Made by a program: the position numbers and the translations under genes. A DNA stretch of 19,878 bases. Origin: Candidatus Dadabacteria bacterium. GTDB lineage: Bacteria > J088. Where the stretch lies: positions 1 to 19,878 of the forward strand of contig RFIY01000049.1 in the NCBI GenBank assembly GCA_003695505.1, in the 5' to 3' direction. Under the pieces are notes generated by a model. It was not told where the DNA came from, did no database searches, and worked only from the letters and a program-made list of their open reading frames with translations. This document shows, one piece after another, positions 5,287-14,854 of this stretch; the first letter of the stretch is position 1; each line of letters opens with the position of its first letter.

Positions 5287-7269
5287 ATGTCCACCAGGAA
5301 GAGTCAGAGCGAATCGCGCGAGAATATCGTTCGCGGCCGGGTAGACCTGATGCCCGATGGCGTCGCTGTATTGCGGACGCGAGATACCCCGAGAAAACCA
5401 TTGAGGTTATCCCTGGAGGCCTTGCCGGAGGACGTTGTGGACGGCGATCTGATCGAGGTCGAGCTGCGTGGCCGCAAACCGCGCTTCGTTCGCGTCGTCA
5501 GTCGCGAGGCATTCGAGTTTGAGGGCAAACTGGAACGCCGTAACGGCAAGCTCTACATCATTCCCGACACCGAAATCACGCGCGCACCCGTGTTTGTGCC
5601 GCGCAAGGAACACAGCAAGGTTTCGGATTGCCCCGATGGCGCCCCGGTGCGGGCGCGGATGCGTGGCGTCCGTGGACGGGATATCCGTCCGGTGGCCGAG
5701 GTGGTCGACGTGCTGGAGGGGCAGACGGCTCTGGAGCGCGTCATGGATCGCGTCTGCGATGAGTACAACATCCGGCGCGATTTCCCTGCGAATGTGCTCG
5801 ACGAAGCCGCGGCCCTTGTGCCGCGGACGTTCGAACAGGGTGACGATTTCGTGGCCGACCTCAGGGACCTTCCGTTTGTCACCGTCGACGGGGTTCACGC
5901 GCGCGACTATGACGACGCGATCTGGGTTCGTCAGGACGGTGAAGGGTTTGAGGCGATCATTGCGATCGCGGACGTGTCTGGTTATATACGGGAAGGCAGC
6001 CAGATCGACACCGAGGCGGTGCGTCGCGGAACGAGTGTATATTTCCCGCATCGAGTCTACCCGATGCTGCCGGAGCGGCTCAGCAACGACCTGTGCAGCC
6101 TCGTCCCGAAGCAGGACCGACCCGTCATGGCCGTGCGGCTGCGATTCGACGCCGAGGGGACCCGTACCGGCGCGGAATTGCTCGAAGGATGGATTCACAG
6201 CCATGCCCGCCTGACCTATGGCGGTGTCAACAACTGGCTGGCCGACGGCGACATCGCGGCGCTCGGCAGTGACGTGCCGTCCCAGGTTCCGGACGTGGTT
6301 CGTGCCGCGCATCGGCTCGCCGAGTGTCGCTGGGCACAACGCCGACGCCGGGGGGCGCTCGACTTCGACCTGCCGGAACCGGAATTCGTGATCGGTCTCA
6401 ACGGCGAGATCTCCGAAATCCTGTTTCGCGACAGAGGTCCGGCGCAGCGGATGATCGAGGAACTGATGATCGCAGCCAACGAGGCAGTAGGCGAGCTGCT
6501 GACCGAGGCGGGACTGCCGGTCGTGTATCGGTGCCACGCCGCGCCGCCGGAAGACAAGTACACGTTTTTCCGACAGTTCGCGCACAATCTTGGATTCGAT
6601 GTGCCGGCACGCCCCTCACCCGAGGCGCTCCAGGAAGTCACGCTGGCGGCGGCCGGTACGCCGTGGGAACGGGCCGTCAACGTGCTTGTGCTGCGCACGA
6701 TGTCGATGGCCGAATATTCGACCGAGAACATCGGGCACTTTGGTCTGTCGCTCGACCACTATTGCCACTTCACCAGCCCGATCCGGCGCTATCCGGATCT
6801 GATCAATCATCGTTGGGCCAGGCACTATCTGCGGCGTGGCGGGATGCCGCGCCGCAAGGTAGAAGAGGTCCGGCGACGACTGCAGGAGCTGGCGCGCGAA
6901 CTGACCGAGCGAGAACGCCAGGCGGAATATGCCGAACGCAACTTTGCGCGATCGCTGAAGGCGCAGTTCCTTGCCGGGCGGACAGGCGAACGGTTCCGCG
7001 GTGTCGTTTCTGGCGTCGCAAAATTCGGGATCTTTGTCGAACTCGAGGAATATCTGATCGACGGACTGGTTTCGGTGCGCGATCTGGGGAACGATTATTT
7101 CGTATTCGACGAACAGCGTTTTGAGCTTTGGGGCCGGCGCACCGGCCAGCGTTTCCGGATCGGAGATCTCGTCGAGGTGACGCTGACAGGCATCAATGTC
7201 GAAAAAGGACACATCGATTTTCGATTAGAGCAGCATGATCCGCTATCATATGGGCGATCCGGATCGTAG
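5287..7269 (+). CDS. rnr: RNase R/RNase II family 3'-5' exoribonuclease, compact form
   Basis: This 660-residue protein degrades RNA processively from the 3' end. N-terminal OB-like regions (about 12-145) precede the RNB catalytic core, with the four catalytic aspartates in DGVHARDYDDA (D201, D207, D209, D210). It also has RGTSVYFPHRVYPMLPERLSN, then ENIGHFGL and HFTSPIRRYPDL, and a C-terminal S1 domain from about 575 (GERFRGVVSGVAKFGIFVE). E. coli RNase R is 813 residues, with an N-terminal helix-turn-helix and a long Lys-rich tail; both are absent here, and the protein ends just after S1. Within the catalytic motif the usual G-E-D-A is G-V-H-A. The ATG has a GAGGA only 2 bases away, which is too close to be ideal, but no ATG, GTG or TTG exists between it and the in-frame stop at 5224. 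The name rnr is by family; RNase II is the alternative. Confidence 0.88.
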   Translation: MSTRKSQSESRENIVRGRVDLMPDGVAVLRTRDTPRKPLRLSLEALPEDVVDGDLIEVELRGRKPRFVRVVSREAFEFEGKLERRNGKLYIIPDTEITRAPVFVPRKEHSKVSDCPDGAPVRARMRGVRGRDIRPVAEVVDVLEGQTALERVMDRVCDEYNIRRDFPANVLDEAAALVPRTFEQGDDFVADLRDLPFVTVDGVHARDYDDAIWVRQDGEGFEAIIAIADVSGYIREGSQIDTEAVRRGTSVYFPHRVYPMLPERLSNDLCSLVPKQDRPVMAVRLRFDAEGTRTGAELLEGWIHSHARLTYGGVNNWLADGDIAALGSDVPSQVPDVVRAAHRLAECRWAQRRRRGALDFDLPEPEFVIGLNGEISEILFRDRGPAQRMIEELMIAANEAVGELLTEAGLPVVYRCHAAPPEDKYTFFRQFAHNLGFDVPARPSPEALQEVTLAAAGTPWERAVNVLVLRTMSMAEYSTENIGHFGLSLDHYCHFTSPIRRYPDLINHRWARHYLRRGGMPRRKVEEVRRRLQELARELTERERQAEYAERNFARSLKAQFLAGRTGERFRGVVSGVAKFGIFVELEEYLIDGLVSVRDLGNDYFVFDEQRFELWGRRTGQRFRIGDLVEVTLTGINVEKGHIDFRLEQHDPLSYGRSGS

Positions 7270-7326
7270 CGCCGGGCGTGCGCCAGACGGCGCCCCCGGA
7301 GCGAGGCGCCAACGGGAGCAGGCCAC

Positions 7327-8835
7327 ATGACAGAAGAACGCAGACAGCACCCACGTATTCCCGTTCGTACGATCGTCAAAATGCAGTTTGCGACGATCGG
7401 CGAGTTTCTGCAGAGTTACGCGCAGAATATTTCCGAGGGCGGGATGCAGCTCGCCGTGGCTCAGGAGCTGCAGGAGGGGGACCGCGTCGGCCTCGAATTC
7501 AAACTGAAGTCAGACTACCCACTGATCGAGGGCACTGCGGTGGTGCGCTGGTGTCGGCCCAGCGGCAATCACTTTCTCGTTGGCGTCGCCTTTGAAGAGT
7601 TGGACGAGCGCTCGCGTCACACGATCAGCGAAGCCCTGTCTCTGAAGGACAAGACAGGGTCAGCAGAGGATCTGCCCGAAGACGATGCCGAAACGATCGA
7701 TGTCGTCGAAGATTTGCTGTCACCACCGGACGAGATCGAGGAGGTCATCCCGGACGAGGCGGGCTTTTCGACGGATATCGACGGCGATCTGATCGACGAA
7801 CTCTCACCGCCTGCGGATACGGCGGATGAAACGGTTGAAGCGATCGACGCCGATGAGATTTCGATTGAGGAGGTTTCCATCGATGCGCCTCCGCAGGCCG
7901 CGTCATCCGTTGACGTGCCGGATCTGGAATCGCTCGAACTTCCCGAGGCGGCCGATGACGGCGGATTCGAGATCGAAGAGGTCGATCTCCCCGGAGCGCC
8001 TGCGGAGACCGAAGACGTCGCGGATCTGTTTGACGACACCGAAGTAACCCCGGAACAGCTTGAATTTGGTACCGGATTCGATGCCACGGCGACGACGGCG
8101 GAGAGTGACGAAACGATAGCCGCGGCGGAGGCAACATCCAGTTCGGCGGGCGGCCGCAACAAACGACTGATCCTGATTGTCGCGGCATTGCTGGCGGTTG
8201 GCGGTGCGGGGTTCTGGTGGCTGTCGCGGTCGGCGCCGCAGGCACCTGAGGTCGCGCATCAGCCGGCGCTGCCAGATGTCGCGCCTGCACCGGTTCCACC
8301 GAAGGTTCCCGCGGCGATGCCGGCAACAGCCGTATCCGGAACGTCCGAGGGGCCGGGTGCCGTCGCAGCGGCTGAGGCCTCTGGTACCGGCGCGGGCACG
8401 CCGGCAGCCCCCCAGCACAAGGCACCGGCCGCCACGCCCGAACCGCGGCGCGCGCCGGAAGCAGCACCGACACAGGAGCCAGAACCCGAGCCAGAACCGG
8501 AACCGGCGCCACAAATGGCCGATGAGCCTGCGCGACGGGTGGTGACGATGCTTCGCGGCAGTGGACGTGACTGGCTCGTCATCGAGACGGACGGTGCGGT
8601 CGAGGGGCATTACCGCTACTTCGGCCTCAGCAAGCCTCCGCGCGCGGTCGTCGATCTGATCGGGTTGCAACGTTCGCCTGGCGTGCGTGCGCCTTCATTC
8701 GAAGATCATCCGCAGGTGCAGCGTGTGCGCGTCGGCGTGCACCCGGACAAGATCCGGCTCGTCTTTGACCTGAGGCAGGACAGTGGTTTCACCGTTGTCC
8801 CGGACGGGCATCGACTGATCGTCCGCGGCCGCTGA
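7327..8835 (+). CDS. PilZ domain - transmembrane - AMIN domain protein
   Basis: This 502-residue protein joins a cytoplasmic c-di-GMP-type sensor to a periplasmic domain. Residues 1-105 are PilZ-like, with the R-x-x-x-R arm RRQHPR (R6, R10) and the N-x-S-x-x-G motif NISEGG (34-39), which together bind c-di-GMP in the family. Residues 106-275 are an acidic, disordered linker. One membrane helix follows at about 280-299 ([19 protein letters not shown]), preceded by RNKR and so placed N-in/C-out. Residues 300-400 are Ala/Pro-rich with an (EP)5 tract. Residues 404-502 form a beta-rich AMIN-like domain ([25 protein letters not shown]), a fold known for binding peptidoglycan or the cell wall in AmiC and PilQ. 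A role coupling c-di-GMP to envelope, pilus or motility machinery is inferred. mutS begins 2 bases after the stop. Confidence 0.8.
   Translation: MTEERRQHPRIPVRTIVKMQFATIGEFLQSYAQNISEGGMQLAVAQELQEGDRVGLEFKLKSDYPLIEGTAVVRWCRPSGNHFLVGVAFEELDERSRHTISEALSLKDKTGSAEDLPEDDAETIDVVEDLLSPPDEIEEVIPDEAGFSTDIDGDLIDELSPPADTADETVEAIDADEISIEEVSIDAPPQAASSVDVPDLESLELPEAADDGGFEIEEVDLPGAPAETEDVADLFDDTEVTPEQLEFGTGFDATATTAESDETIAAAEATSSSAGGRNKRLILIVAALLAVGGAGFWWLSRSAPQAPEVAHQPALPDVAPAPVPPKVPAAMPATAVSGTSEGPGAVAAAEASGTGAGTPAAPQHKAPAATPEPRRAPEAAPTQEPEPEPEPEPAPQMADEPARRVVTMLRGSGRDWLVIETDGAVEGHYRYFGLSKPPRAVVDLIGLQRSPGVRAPSFEDHPQVQRVRVGVHPDKIRLVFDLRQDSGFTVVPDGHRLIVRGR
8476..8505 (+). repeat. Glu-Pro dipeptide repeat tract
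   Basis: Ten codons encode five consecutive Glu-Pro pairs (residues 384-393 of the PilZ-AMIN protein), using mixed GAG/GAA and CCA/CCC/CCG codons. EP tracts act as stiff periplasmic spacers, as in TonB. The varied codons suggest protein-level selection rather than recent slippage. Confidence 0.6.
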
Positions 8836-8837
8836 CC

Positions 8838-11372
8838 GTGGGCGCGAGCAGCGCCGCCGGGAGTGCAAAGCGCTCCCCTGTCCTGGAACAGTATGTTCGG
8901 CTGCACGCCGAGGTGCCGGACTGTGTGCTGTTTTTCCGGATGGGTGACTTCTATGAAGTCTTTTACGACGACGCGCGCTTGTGTAGTGAATTGCTCGGCA
9001 TCACGCTGACCTCGCGCAACAAGAATGATCCTGAGCCCGTCCCCATGGCGGGTGTGCCATACCACTCCGCCGAAGGCTATGTGGCGCGACTGGTCGAGGC
9101 TGGTCACAAGGTGGCCATCTGCGAGCAGATTGGGGATCCGGCGACCAGCAAGGGCCCCGTCGAACGCAAGATCGTACGGATCGTCACGCCAGGAACCATT
9201 GTCGATGACGCGGCGCTCGATGCCGGCCACCAGCCGTGGGTCTGGGCCTGGGCGCCGGGGCAGCACGGCGTCGTTGCGCTGGCAGCGCTCGATTTTCAGA
9301 CGGGGCGTCAACTGGTCGGAACATTTCCGGAAGCCGAGGCTGCCGAGCGTGTACTGGCGGGGCCGATTGCCGAGCTGGTCGTGCCCGAGGGGGTCGACCT
9401 GCCGGAACAGCTCGAGCGTATCCCGCTGCGACCGCTGCCGCAGGAGCGATTTCGGCGCGTGGATGGCTCCGCCGCACTGGGAGGATTGCACGCCTTTCTG
9501 ACCGAGGCGATGGCTCGGGAGCTGAATCACTTGCGTGAACCCGAGCAGATGGCCGCGTACGGTCGCTTCGCGCTCGATCCGCGAACGATTCGCAACCTCG
9601 AACTCTTTCGCAACGCGTGGGACGGTTCACGTCGAGGAACGCTGATCAGCGTGCTCGACCGTGCTGCGACGCGGATGGGGAGTCGCGCGATTGAACATAC
9701 ATTGCGATTCCCCTGGCTTGAAACGGATGCCATCGACGGCCGTCTCGAAGCGGTGCAGGCGCTTCACGATACGCCAGCCGTCCTCGAGCCGCTGCGCGAA
9801 GAGTTGCGGTCGGTCGGCGACCTTGAACGCGTCATTGCTCGCCTGAGCCAGGGCACCGTGACACCTGCGGATCTTGGTACAGCACGGGATGGTCTTCGCA
9901 TCGCAGCCGACGCCATTCGGCCTCGTCTCGCCGCGCTCGCTCCCGAGCGATTTCGCGAGATCGAAGGCGTGCTGCGCGACGCCGGTCCACTGGTCGAGGA
10001 ACTGCTGTCTGATCTGGCCGAGCAACCGCCGCGCACGACTCGCGAGGGTGGCATTTTTGCGGATGGTGTACACCCGGAGCTTGATCGTCTCCGAGAACTG
10101 GCCAGCGGCGGCGCACGCGAGCTCGCCGAGATCGAGCAGCGTGAGCGCGAAGCATTGGGTCTCTCGTCACTGAAGGTGGGCTACAACAAAGTCTTTGGCT
10201 ATTACATCGAGGTCTCTCGTGCCTACCGGGAAGAAGTGCCAGCGCACTATCATCGCAAGCAGACGCTGACGTCCGCCGAGCGATACATTACGGACGAGCT
10301 GAAGCAGCTTGAGGAGCGCATCCTGGGCGCGCGTGAACAGGCATTCGCGCTGGAGGAATCCCTCTGGATCGAACGGGTTACGGCCGTTCGCTCGGCCGTG
10401 CCGCGGTTGCAGGCGCTTTCTGATGCGTTGGCGGAAGTCGATCTGCTCGCGTCATTTGCCGAAGTCGGGCGCAAGCGGCGCTGGACCCGTCCGGTTGTTC
10501 ACGAGGGCATTGAGACCGAGATCATCGCGGGGCGGCACCCGGTGCTCGAAGATGACGGCAGCTTCGTGCCGAATGACAGCCGATTCGATGCAGAGCACCG
10601 AATCGCGTTGATTACCGGCCCAAACATGGGGGGCAAGTCGACGTATATGCGCCAGACAGCCCTGATCGTCCTGTTGGCACAGTGTGGCTGCCCCGTGCCG
10701 GCTGAGTCCGCGCGCATCGGTCTGGTCGATCAGATCTTTTCACGCGTTGGCGCTGCGGATGCGCTCTGGCGTGGCCAGAGTACCTTTATGGTGGAAATGA
10801 TCGAAACAGCCGACCTTCTGTCCCGTAGCACCGGGCGTAGCCTGGTGATTCTCGACGAAATTGGGCGCGGTACCAGCACCTGGGATGGCATGAGCATCGC
10901 CCAGGCGGTGCTCGAGGATCTGCGCGATCGCGTCGGAGCACGCGTGATGTTTGCAACGCATTTTCACGAACTGGCTGAGCTGGGGGGGCGGGATGGCGTC
11001 GTCAATCTGCACCCTGAGGTTCGCACCTGGGACGGAAAGGTGGTCTTTTTGCATCAGATTGCCGCAGGCCCGGCATCAGACAGCTACGGCATCGATGTCG
11101 CCGCGCTGGCTGGGCTGCCAAAGCCTGTCCTGGCACGCGCGCGCATACTGCTTGGTGAGCGGGAGCAGGTCGAGGCGCGGCACCAGCCCGCTGGCCGCCA
11201 GCCGGCTCTGCCGCTGTTCGATTCCGGTGACGACGAAGTGGCGCGGCGCCTGCGGCAACTCGATCTCGACAACATCACGCCGCTTGACGCACTGAACCTG
11301 TTGCACGAACTTCGCGGCATCGCAGGTCACAACCCCGCCGCCAGATCAGCCCAGGATCGGCGAGATGAGTAG
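8838..11372 (+). CDS. mutS: DNA mismatch repair protein MutS
   Basis: This 844-residue ATPase binds base mismatches and small loops and recruits MutL. The mismatch-reading F-x-E motif is at 38-40 (MGDFYEVF). The core and clamp regions follow, with [15 protein letters not shown] in the clamp/core area. The Walker A motif GPNMGGKST is at 594-602, [18 protein letters not shown] follows, and Walker [14 protein letters not shown] is at 669-681, then the ATHFHEL switch. QPALPLF at 788-794 looks like a beta-clamp-binding peptide (QxxLxLF) before the C-terminal tetramerisation helix. Length matches E. coli MutS (853). The GTG start follows the PilZ-AMIN stop by 2 bases and leads directly into the family N-terminus, so translation is probably coupled. 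Confidence 0.97.
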   Translation: MGASSAAGSAKRSPVLEQYVRLHAEVPDCVLFFRMGDFYEVFYDDARLCSELLGITLTSRNKNDPEPVPMAGVPYHSAEGYVARLVEAGHKVAICEQIGDPATSKGPVERKIVRIVTPGTIVDDAALDAGHQPWVWAWAPGQHGVVALAALDFQTGRQLVGTFPEAEAAERVLAGPIAELVVPEGVDLPEQLERIPLRPLPQERFRRVDGSAALGGLHAFLTEAMARELNHLREPEQMAAYGRFALDPRTIRNLELFRNAWDGSRRGTLISVLDRAATRMGSRAIEHTLRFPWLETDAIDGRLEAVQALHDTPAVLEPLREELRSVGDLERVIARLSQGTVTPADLGTARDGLRIAADAIRPRLAALAPERFREIEGVLRDAGPLVEELLSDLAEQPPRTTREGGIFADGVHPELDRLRELASGGARELAEIEQREREALGLSSLKVGYNKVFGYYIEVSRAYREEVPAHYHRKQTLTSAERYITDELKQLEERILGAREQAFALEESLWIERVTAVRSAVPRLQALSDALAEVDLLASFAEVGRKRRWTRPVVHEGIETEIIAGRHPVLEDDGSFVPNDSRFDAEHRIALITGPNMGGKSTYMRQTALIVLLAQCGCPVPAESARIGLVDQIFSRVGAADALWRGQSTFMVEMIETADLLSRSTGRSLVILDEIGRGTSTWDGMSIAQAVLEDLRDRVGARVMFATHFHELAELGGRDGVVNLHPEVRTWDGKVVFLHQIAAGPASDSYGIDVAALAGLPKPVLARARILLGEREQVEARHQPAGRQPALPLFDSGDDEVARRLRQLDLDNITPLDALNLLHELRGIAGHNPAARSAQDRRDE

Positions 11373-11384
11373 AATGTATTCGCC

Positions 11385-12695
11385 ATGAAAATTCACTGCC
11401 CCACCTGCAAGAGCGAGTACGACTTCCCTGAGGATCGGCTCAAGCCGGAAGGAACACGCGTCCGTTGCTCCGCGTGCTCGTCCGTGTTCCTGGTGCGACC
11501 GCGCACGGAGAAGGCGCCGCCTGCAGCGTCAGCATCGCAGCCAGTCGCGTCGGCGGGTGCTCCGGCGGCTGCCGACGACGATGACCTGAGCGCCTTTTTC
11601 GGAGGGCCGCCGCCCAGCGACAGCGCCGGGACTGCCGAAGACGAACTCGACGGACTGTTTGGTGCGGCCGATGACGGGGACGATCTTTTTGGTGGCGGAG
11701 ACGACCTGTTCTCGGAAAAGAGTGCAGAAGCGGAAGACGATTTGTTCGGCGCACCGTCAGATCTGTTCTCGGACGCCCCGTCCGCGCCTGCGTCTCCTCC
11801 CGCTGCGCCTGCCGGGCCGGCCCCAGAAGCGGCGCCCGCAGACGTCGGCGCCGCCCCTGCCTCCGCAGAGGATGATCTGAACGCCCTGTTCGAAGACTCG
11901 GATGTCAACAACGAAGCACCTGCCGCACCATCCCCGGCCGCGGCGCCCGCCGCCAGTTCCGTGCCCAATTTCGACTGGGACGATGACTCGGCGGATGAAG
12001 CGGATGACGCATCGGACGAACCGGAAGACGATGAGGACCTGATCGAATATGGAGAAGCCGGATTTACGCCGGCGATTCGCGAAGACGATGCCAGGGAGGT
12101 TCTCGAACGCACAATCGTTCGCGATGACGCCGTTCGCGAAGGATCGGCGCGCCCGCGTGTCGGCCTGATCCTGTTCATTGTATTTGCGATATTGATCGGT
12201 GCCGCTGCAGCAGTCGCCGTGCTCCAGCCGGAGATGATTCGGTATGTCATGATCGAGCTGGGGCTGCGGCAACCTGAGGCTCCCAGGATTGCGGAAACGC
12301 CCATTCACCTGAGTGGTGAACCCGAAACGACGATCGTGCAGAATCGCAATGGCTTCGATGTGCTCGTTGTGAGCGGCACGTTGCGCAACGATGACCAGCA
12401 GCCGCACAGCTTCGTGATGCTTCGCGTCGATCTCGTCGCAGAAAAGTCGGGCGAAAAGGTCACGAGCGCCACGGTGTACGCTGGCAACGATCTGTCGCAG
12501 TTGCAATTAAGGAACTTCCCAGCCGATGAGATGAAGCGGCTGCTGGCCGTAGAGATGGGCGAAGACTTGCGCAACTTCAACATCGCCCCTGGCGCAACGG
12601 TTCCATTTATGGCGGTCTTTATACCCGCGCCCGCCGACTACCTGGATCTCGAACCGCGCATCGTCGTACTCAACAGTGTCGCCGGAGAACAGTGA
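11385..12695 (+). CDS. Zinc-ribbon (MJ0042 type) membrane protein with C-terminal DUF3426 domain
   Basis: This 436-residue protein begins with a zinc ribbon, C5-P-x-C8 ... C28-x-x-C31, with the spacing and the YDFPEDRL / VRCSACSSVF text of the MJ0042 family. Residues 45-250 are a long low-complexity acidic, Ala- and Pro-rich linker with repeated DDLF-like motifs. One membrane helix lies at about 259-280, after RPR, placing the ribbon inside the cell. The C-terminal region (about 305-432) is a beta-sandwich-like DUF3426 domain, starting IHLSGEPETTIV and containing VVSGTLRND and FIPAPADYLDLEPRIV. The function of this architecture is not established. The gene starts 12 bases after mutS with no clear ribosome-binding site and overlaps the next gene by 20 bases. 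Its layout closely mirrors that of the PilZ-AMIN protein upstream of mutS. Confidence 0.8.
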   Translation: MKIHCPTCKSEYDFPEDRLKPEGTRVRCSACSSVFLVRPRTEKAPPAASASQPVASAGAPAAADDDDLSAFFGGPPPSDSAGTAEDELDGLFGAADDGDDLFGGGDDLFSEKSAEAEDDLFGAPSDLFSDAPSAPASPPAAPAGPAPEAAPADVGAAPASAEDDLNALFEDSDVNNEAPAAPSPAAAPAASSVPNFDWDDDSADEADDASDEPEDDEDLIEYGEAGFTPAIREDDAREVLERTIVRDDAVREGSARPRVGLILFIVFAILIGAAAAVAVLQPEMIRYVMIELGLRQPEAPRIAETPIHLSGEPETTIVQNRNGFDVLVVSGTLRNDDQQPHSFVMLRVDLVAEKSGEKVTSATVYAGNDLSQLQLRNFPADEMKRLLAVEMGEDLRNFNIAPGATVPFMAVFIPAPADYLDLEPRIVVLNSVAGEQ

Positions 12696-13461
12696 AATCC
12701 ATGTAGCGCCGCCGCTGCGCCCGTCGCACCGGATCCTTGGGGAACGAATCCGGCACTGGGCTGCACTACCGGAGCACACGATGCGCCGACAGCGATTGTA
12801 CGAGTTTCTTGAAACCGTGTCTCCGCCGACGGCCGCAGCCGCGCTCGAGGAGCTTCTGGTCGGCGCCCGAACACGGGATCCGGATGCCGTGAGTATCTAC
12901 CTTGCGCTGGTCGACCTGCTGCAGGAGCCAGCGTGGCCGCGCAATGTCGTTGATCTCTGGCGGCGCGAAGCCTGGCAACTGGGACTTGTCGAGATCTGCT
13001 ATCCGCTGACGCATCCGCCCGATCCAGATGTCGACCCGGATGATCTGGGCCCATTGCATCCGGAGCTGCAGGAACTGACTCTGGGCGAAAAGAAGGCGCT
13101 GGCGCGCCGCGTACGCGAACAGGATTTTGACAAGTTCCTGACCGAGACGGATCCGCGGGTTCTGGATATTTTTCTTGCGCATCCGGCGGTCCAGGAGCGT
13201 GTCGTCATCCGGCTGCTCGCACGTCGGCCGCAGCATCCCGATGTGTTCACGACCGCTGCGCGTCATGCCCGCTGGCTCAGTCTGCCGACCGTTCAGCAGA
13301 CGATCGCCCTGAATCCGTACGCGCCCCAGGCGCTTTCACTGCGGTTGTTGCCGTTGTTGCCAGCAAATATCGCTGCCGAGATCGCCGCGTCCGAAAATCT
13401 CGGCGCAGGCTTGCGCGCGTACGCCAGGAGTCTGGTGCGCATCAAGGACTGGGTGGAATGA
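12676..13461 (+). CDS. Hypothetical soluble protein, unrecognised
   Basis: I do not recognise this 261-residue protein. It lacks signal peptides and membrane segments, is rich in Leu, Arg and Pro, and appears all-helical with short repeated helices (ALEELLVGARTRDP, VVIRLLARRPQHPDVF, SLRLLPLLPANIAAEI), which suggests a HEAT- or TPR-like solenoid; that is inference. The GTG at 12676 overlaps the DUF3426 gene by 20 bases and has no clear ribosome-binding site. The ATG at 12781 has GGAG 6 bases upstream and would give a 226-residue protein. The 35 codons between them have coding-like third positions, so I kept the longer form. It is probably the last gene of the run, as it ends 12 bases before the convergent tatA. 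Confidence 0.7.
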   Translation: MSPENSEIHVAPPLRPSHRILGERIRHWAALPEHTMRRQRLYEFLETVSPPTAAAALEELLVGARTRDPDAVSIYLALVDLLQEPAWPRNVVDLWRREAWQLGLVEICYPLTHPPDPDVDPDDLGPLHPELQELTLGEKKALARRVREQDFDKFLTETDPRVLDIFLAHPAVQERVVIRLLARRPQHPDVFTTAARHARWLSLPTVQQTIALNPYAPQALSLRLLPLLPANIAAEIAASENLGAGLRAYARSLVRIKDWVE

Positions 13462-13468
13462 CCGCTCC

Positions 13469-13495
13469 GGTCTCAGGCCTCGTTCGAGACCTTTT
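13469..13495 (+). terminator. Possible intrinsic terminator overlapping the 3' end of tatA
   Basis: GGTCTC (13469-13474) and GAGACC (13486-13491) form a 6-bp stem with an 11-base loop, followed by TTTT. It lies 8 bases after the stop of the plus-strand hypothetical gene and inside the last codons of the convergent tatA. The loop is long and the T-run short, so strength is uncertain. Confidence 0.45.
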
Positions 13496-13727
13496 CGGTC
13501 GACGCGGCTGTCTGAGAGGCGTCGCCCTTGTCGAGCGACTCAGGAGCGGGCGAACCGGCCGGTGCCGGCGTGACGTCGATATCGTCCTCACCTTTGGACG
13601 CGCGTTTGAAATTGCGAATCCCCTTGCCGAGTGCGCCGCCGACTTCGGGCAGTTTTCCCGCGCCGAAGATGACCAGCACGATGACCAGGATGATGATGAG
13701 CTCTGTTGTGCCAAGGCCGCCAAGCAT
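13473..13727 (-). CDS. tatA: Sec-independent (Tat) translocase subunit TatA/E
   Basis: This 84-residue protein is the pore-forming subunit of the twin-arginine export system. One N-terminal membrane helix (about 8-23, [16 protein letters not shown]) is followed by the family hinge [10 protein letters not shown], the amphipathic helix [17 protein letters not shown] (30-46) and an acidic, disordered tail. The basic amphipathic helix and FG-x-x-KLP text are diagnostic of TatA. The ATG is preceded on the minus strand by AAGGGAG with an 8-base spacer. No tatB or tatC is beside it, so it is either a stand-alone tatA/tatE or the operon is split. It is divergent from the NtrB-like kinase gene across a 59-base gap that would hold both promoters. 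Confidence 0.92.
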   Translation of the reverse strand: MLGGLGTTELIIILVIVLVIFGAGKLPEVGGALGKGIRNFKRASKGEDDIDVTPAPAGSPAPESLDKGDASQTAASTEKVSNEA

Positions 13728-13786
13728 ACCGTATACTCCCTTGAAAACTATATGATAGCAGCCTGGCGCCGGAAGCGGAACTGCGC

Positions 13787-14854
13787 GTGAACATGGCCAA
13801 CGAGCCAGCGAGCGCCTGGACGGCGCTGAGCGTACTGCCGTTTCCCGTTGGCATCGTCGAGCCAGGTACGCTGCGCCTGCAATGGGTCAATGCGCGGTGG
13901 CGAGAAGTCGCGCCATTCGACGCGTGGCCGTTCGAGCCGGATCAGGCATTTCGGCAGTTGATTGGGCGGGTTGCAGAAACAGCGTCGATGGCGGTCGCAC
14001 GCGCGCAGCGCGGGCTTCGCGGAGGTGTATTCGATCTCTGGTGCCAGGCAACCGAGGATGGCAATGTTCTTGTCGCCGTTATCGATATCACGATCCACGA
14101 ACAGCATCAGCGGGGCGAGCTGATCGAAGTCGAGGTTCGGCAGGCTTCCCTGATGGTGCAACGGTTGCTGCACGAACTGCGCAACCCTCTGGCGGGTGTC
14201 CAGGCCGGGTTGCAACTGCTGTCGCGCCGGTTGCACGACCGGGAAATTTCTGGCGATGTCGGCGCGATCCTGCGCGACGTGCGACGCATTGATCAGCTCA
14301 TGGAGGATCTGTCGTTGCTCGGCGGCGCGGTGCGGCTGCGACTTGAGCTTGTCAATCCCCATCGTGTACTCGATGACGCCGTGGCGACGGTGGAACGGGA
14401 GGCCCGATTGCGCGATGTGCGCATTGAACGCATTTATGACCCGTCACTCCCGGAGCTGGAGATTGATCCCGATCGAATGTATCGTGTTTATCTGAACCTG
14501 TTGCGAAACGCATTGCAGGCGTCGCCGGACGGTGCGACGATCGAAGTTCGGACGGCGCTGGACCGGCAACCATTTCGGTCTGAGACGGTTGAGGGTGTCT
14601 TTGCGGGTGCGGCGTGGCGCGTGCGCATTGTCGACCAGGGGCCGGGGATCGATGGGGCGCAACCGACACAATTTTTTGCGCCGATGTACACCACGAAATC
14701 AGGTGGCACCGGGCTGGGACTGCCGATCGCGTTGCAACTCGTCACCGCGCACGGCGGGCGGCTCGAACTGCGTAACCGGACGGACGGCGTGGGTGCCTGT
14801 GCGGAGGTGTTGCTGCCCCTGGACCGCGGCAAGGAGAAACAAGGCGATGGCTGA
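13787..14854 (+). CDS. glnL: NtrB-like sensor histidine kinase
   Basis: This 355-residue cytoplasmic kinase resembles NtrB, which phosphorylates or dephosphorylates NtrC in response to PII (nitrogen status). A PAS-like region covers about 10-105. The HisKA box has the phospho-acceptor H129 in [15 protein letters not shown], and this HELRNPL-G form with GLQLLSRRL is close to NtrB. The ATPase domain shows the N box ([11 protein letters not shown]), the G1 box (DQGPGI), a F-box-like [17 protein letters not shown] and the final AEVLLP strand. No membrane helix is visible, as expected for NtrB. GTG at 13787 has GCGGAA 6 bases upstream; ATG at 13793 is an alternative. The gene overlaps the NtrC-like gene by 8 bases. 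No glnA is in the window, so the nitrogen role rests on the motifs and the partner gene. Confidence 0.85.
   Translation: MNMANEPASAWTALSVLPFPVGIVEPGTLRLQWVNARWREVAPFDAWPFEPDQAFRQLIGRVAETASMAVARAQRGLRGGVFDLWCQATEDGNVLVAVIDITIHEQHQRGELIEVEVRQASLMVQRLLHELRNPLAGVQAGLQLLSRRLHDREISGDVGAILRDVRRIDQLMEDLSLLGGAVRLRLELVNPHRVLDDAVATVEREARLRDVRIERIYDPSLPELEIDPDRMYRVYLNLLRNALQASPDGATIEVRTALDRQPFRSETVEGVFAGAAWRVRIVDQGPGIDGAQPTQFFAPMYTTKSGGTGLGLPIALQLVTAHGGRLELRNRTDGVGACAEVLLPLDRGKEKQGDG

Noticed and set aside
5223-5522. A GTG-initiated frame upstream of and overlapping the RNase R-like gene, considered as a lost N-terminal domain or a leader peptide.
   Set aside because: Its text does not match the RNase R helix-turn-helix, and most of it overlaps the RNase gene in another frame.
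7280-7293. GCGCC-AGAC-GGCGC hairpin between the RNase R-like and PilZ-AMIN genes, considered as a terminator.
   Set aside because: No T-run follows; it is a short GC stem of a kind expected by chance in this composition.
11393-12304. A 303-codon minus-strand open frame rich in Ser and Ala.
   Set aside because: It is the complement of the acidic, Ala/Pro-rich linker of the zinc-ribbon protein; GC-rich biased codons leave the opposite strand free of stops.
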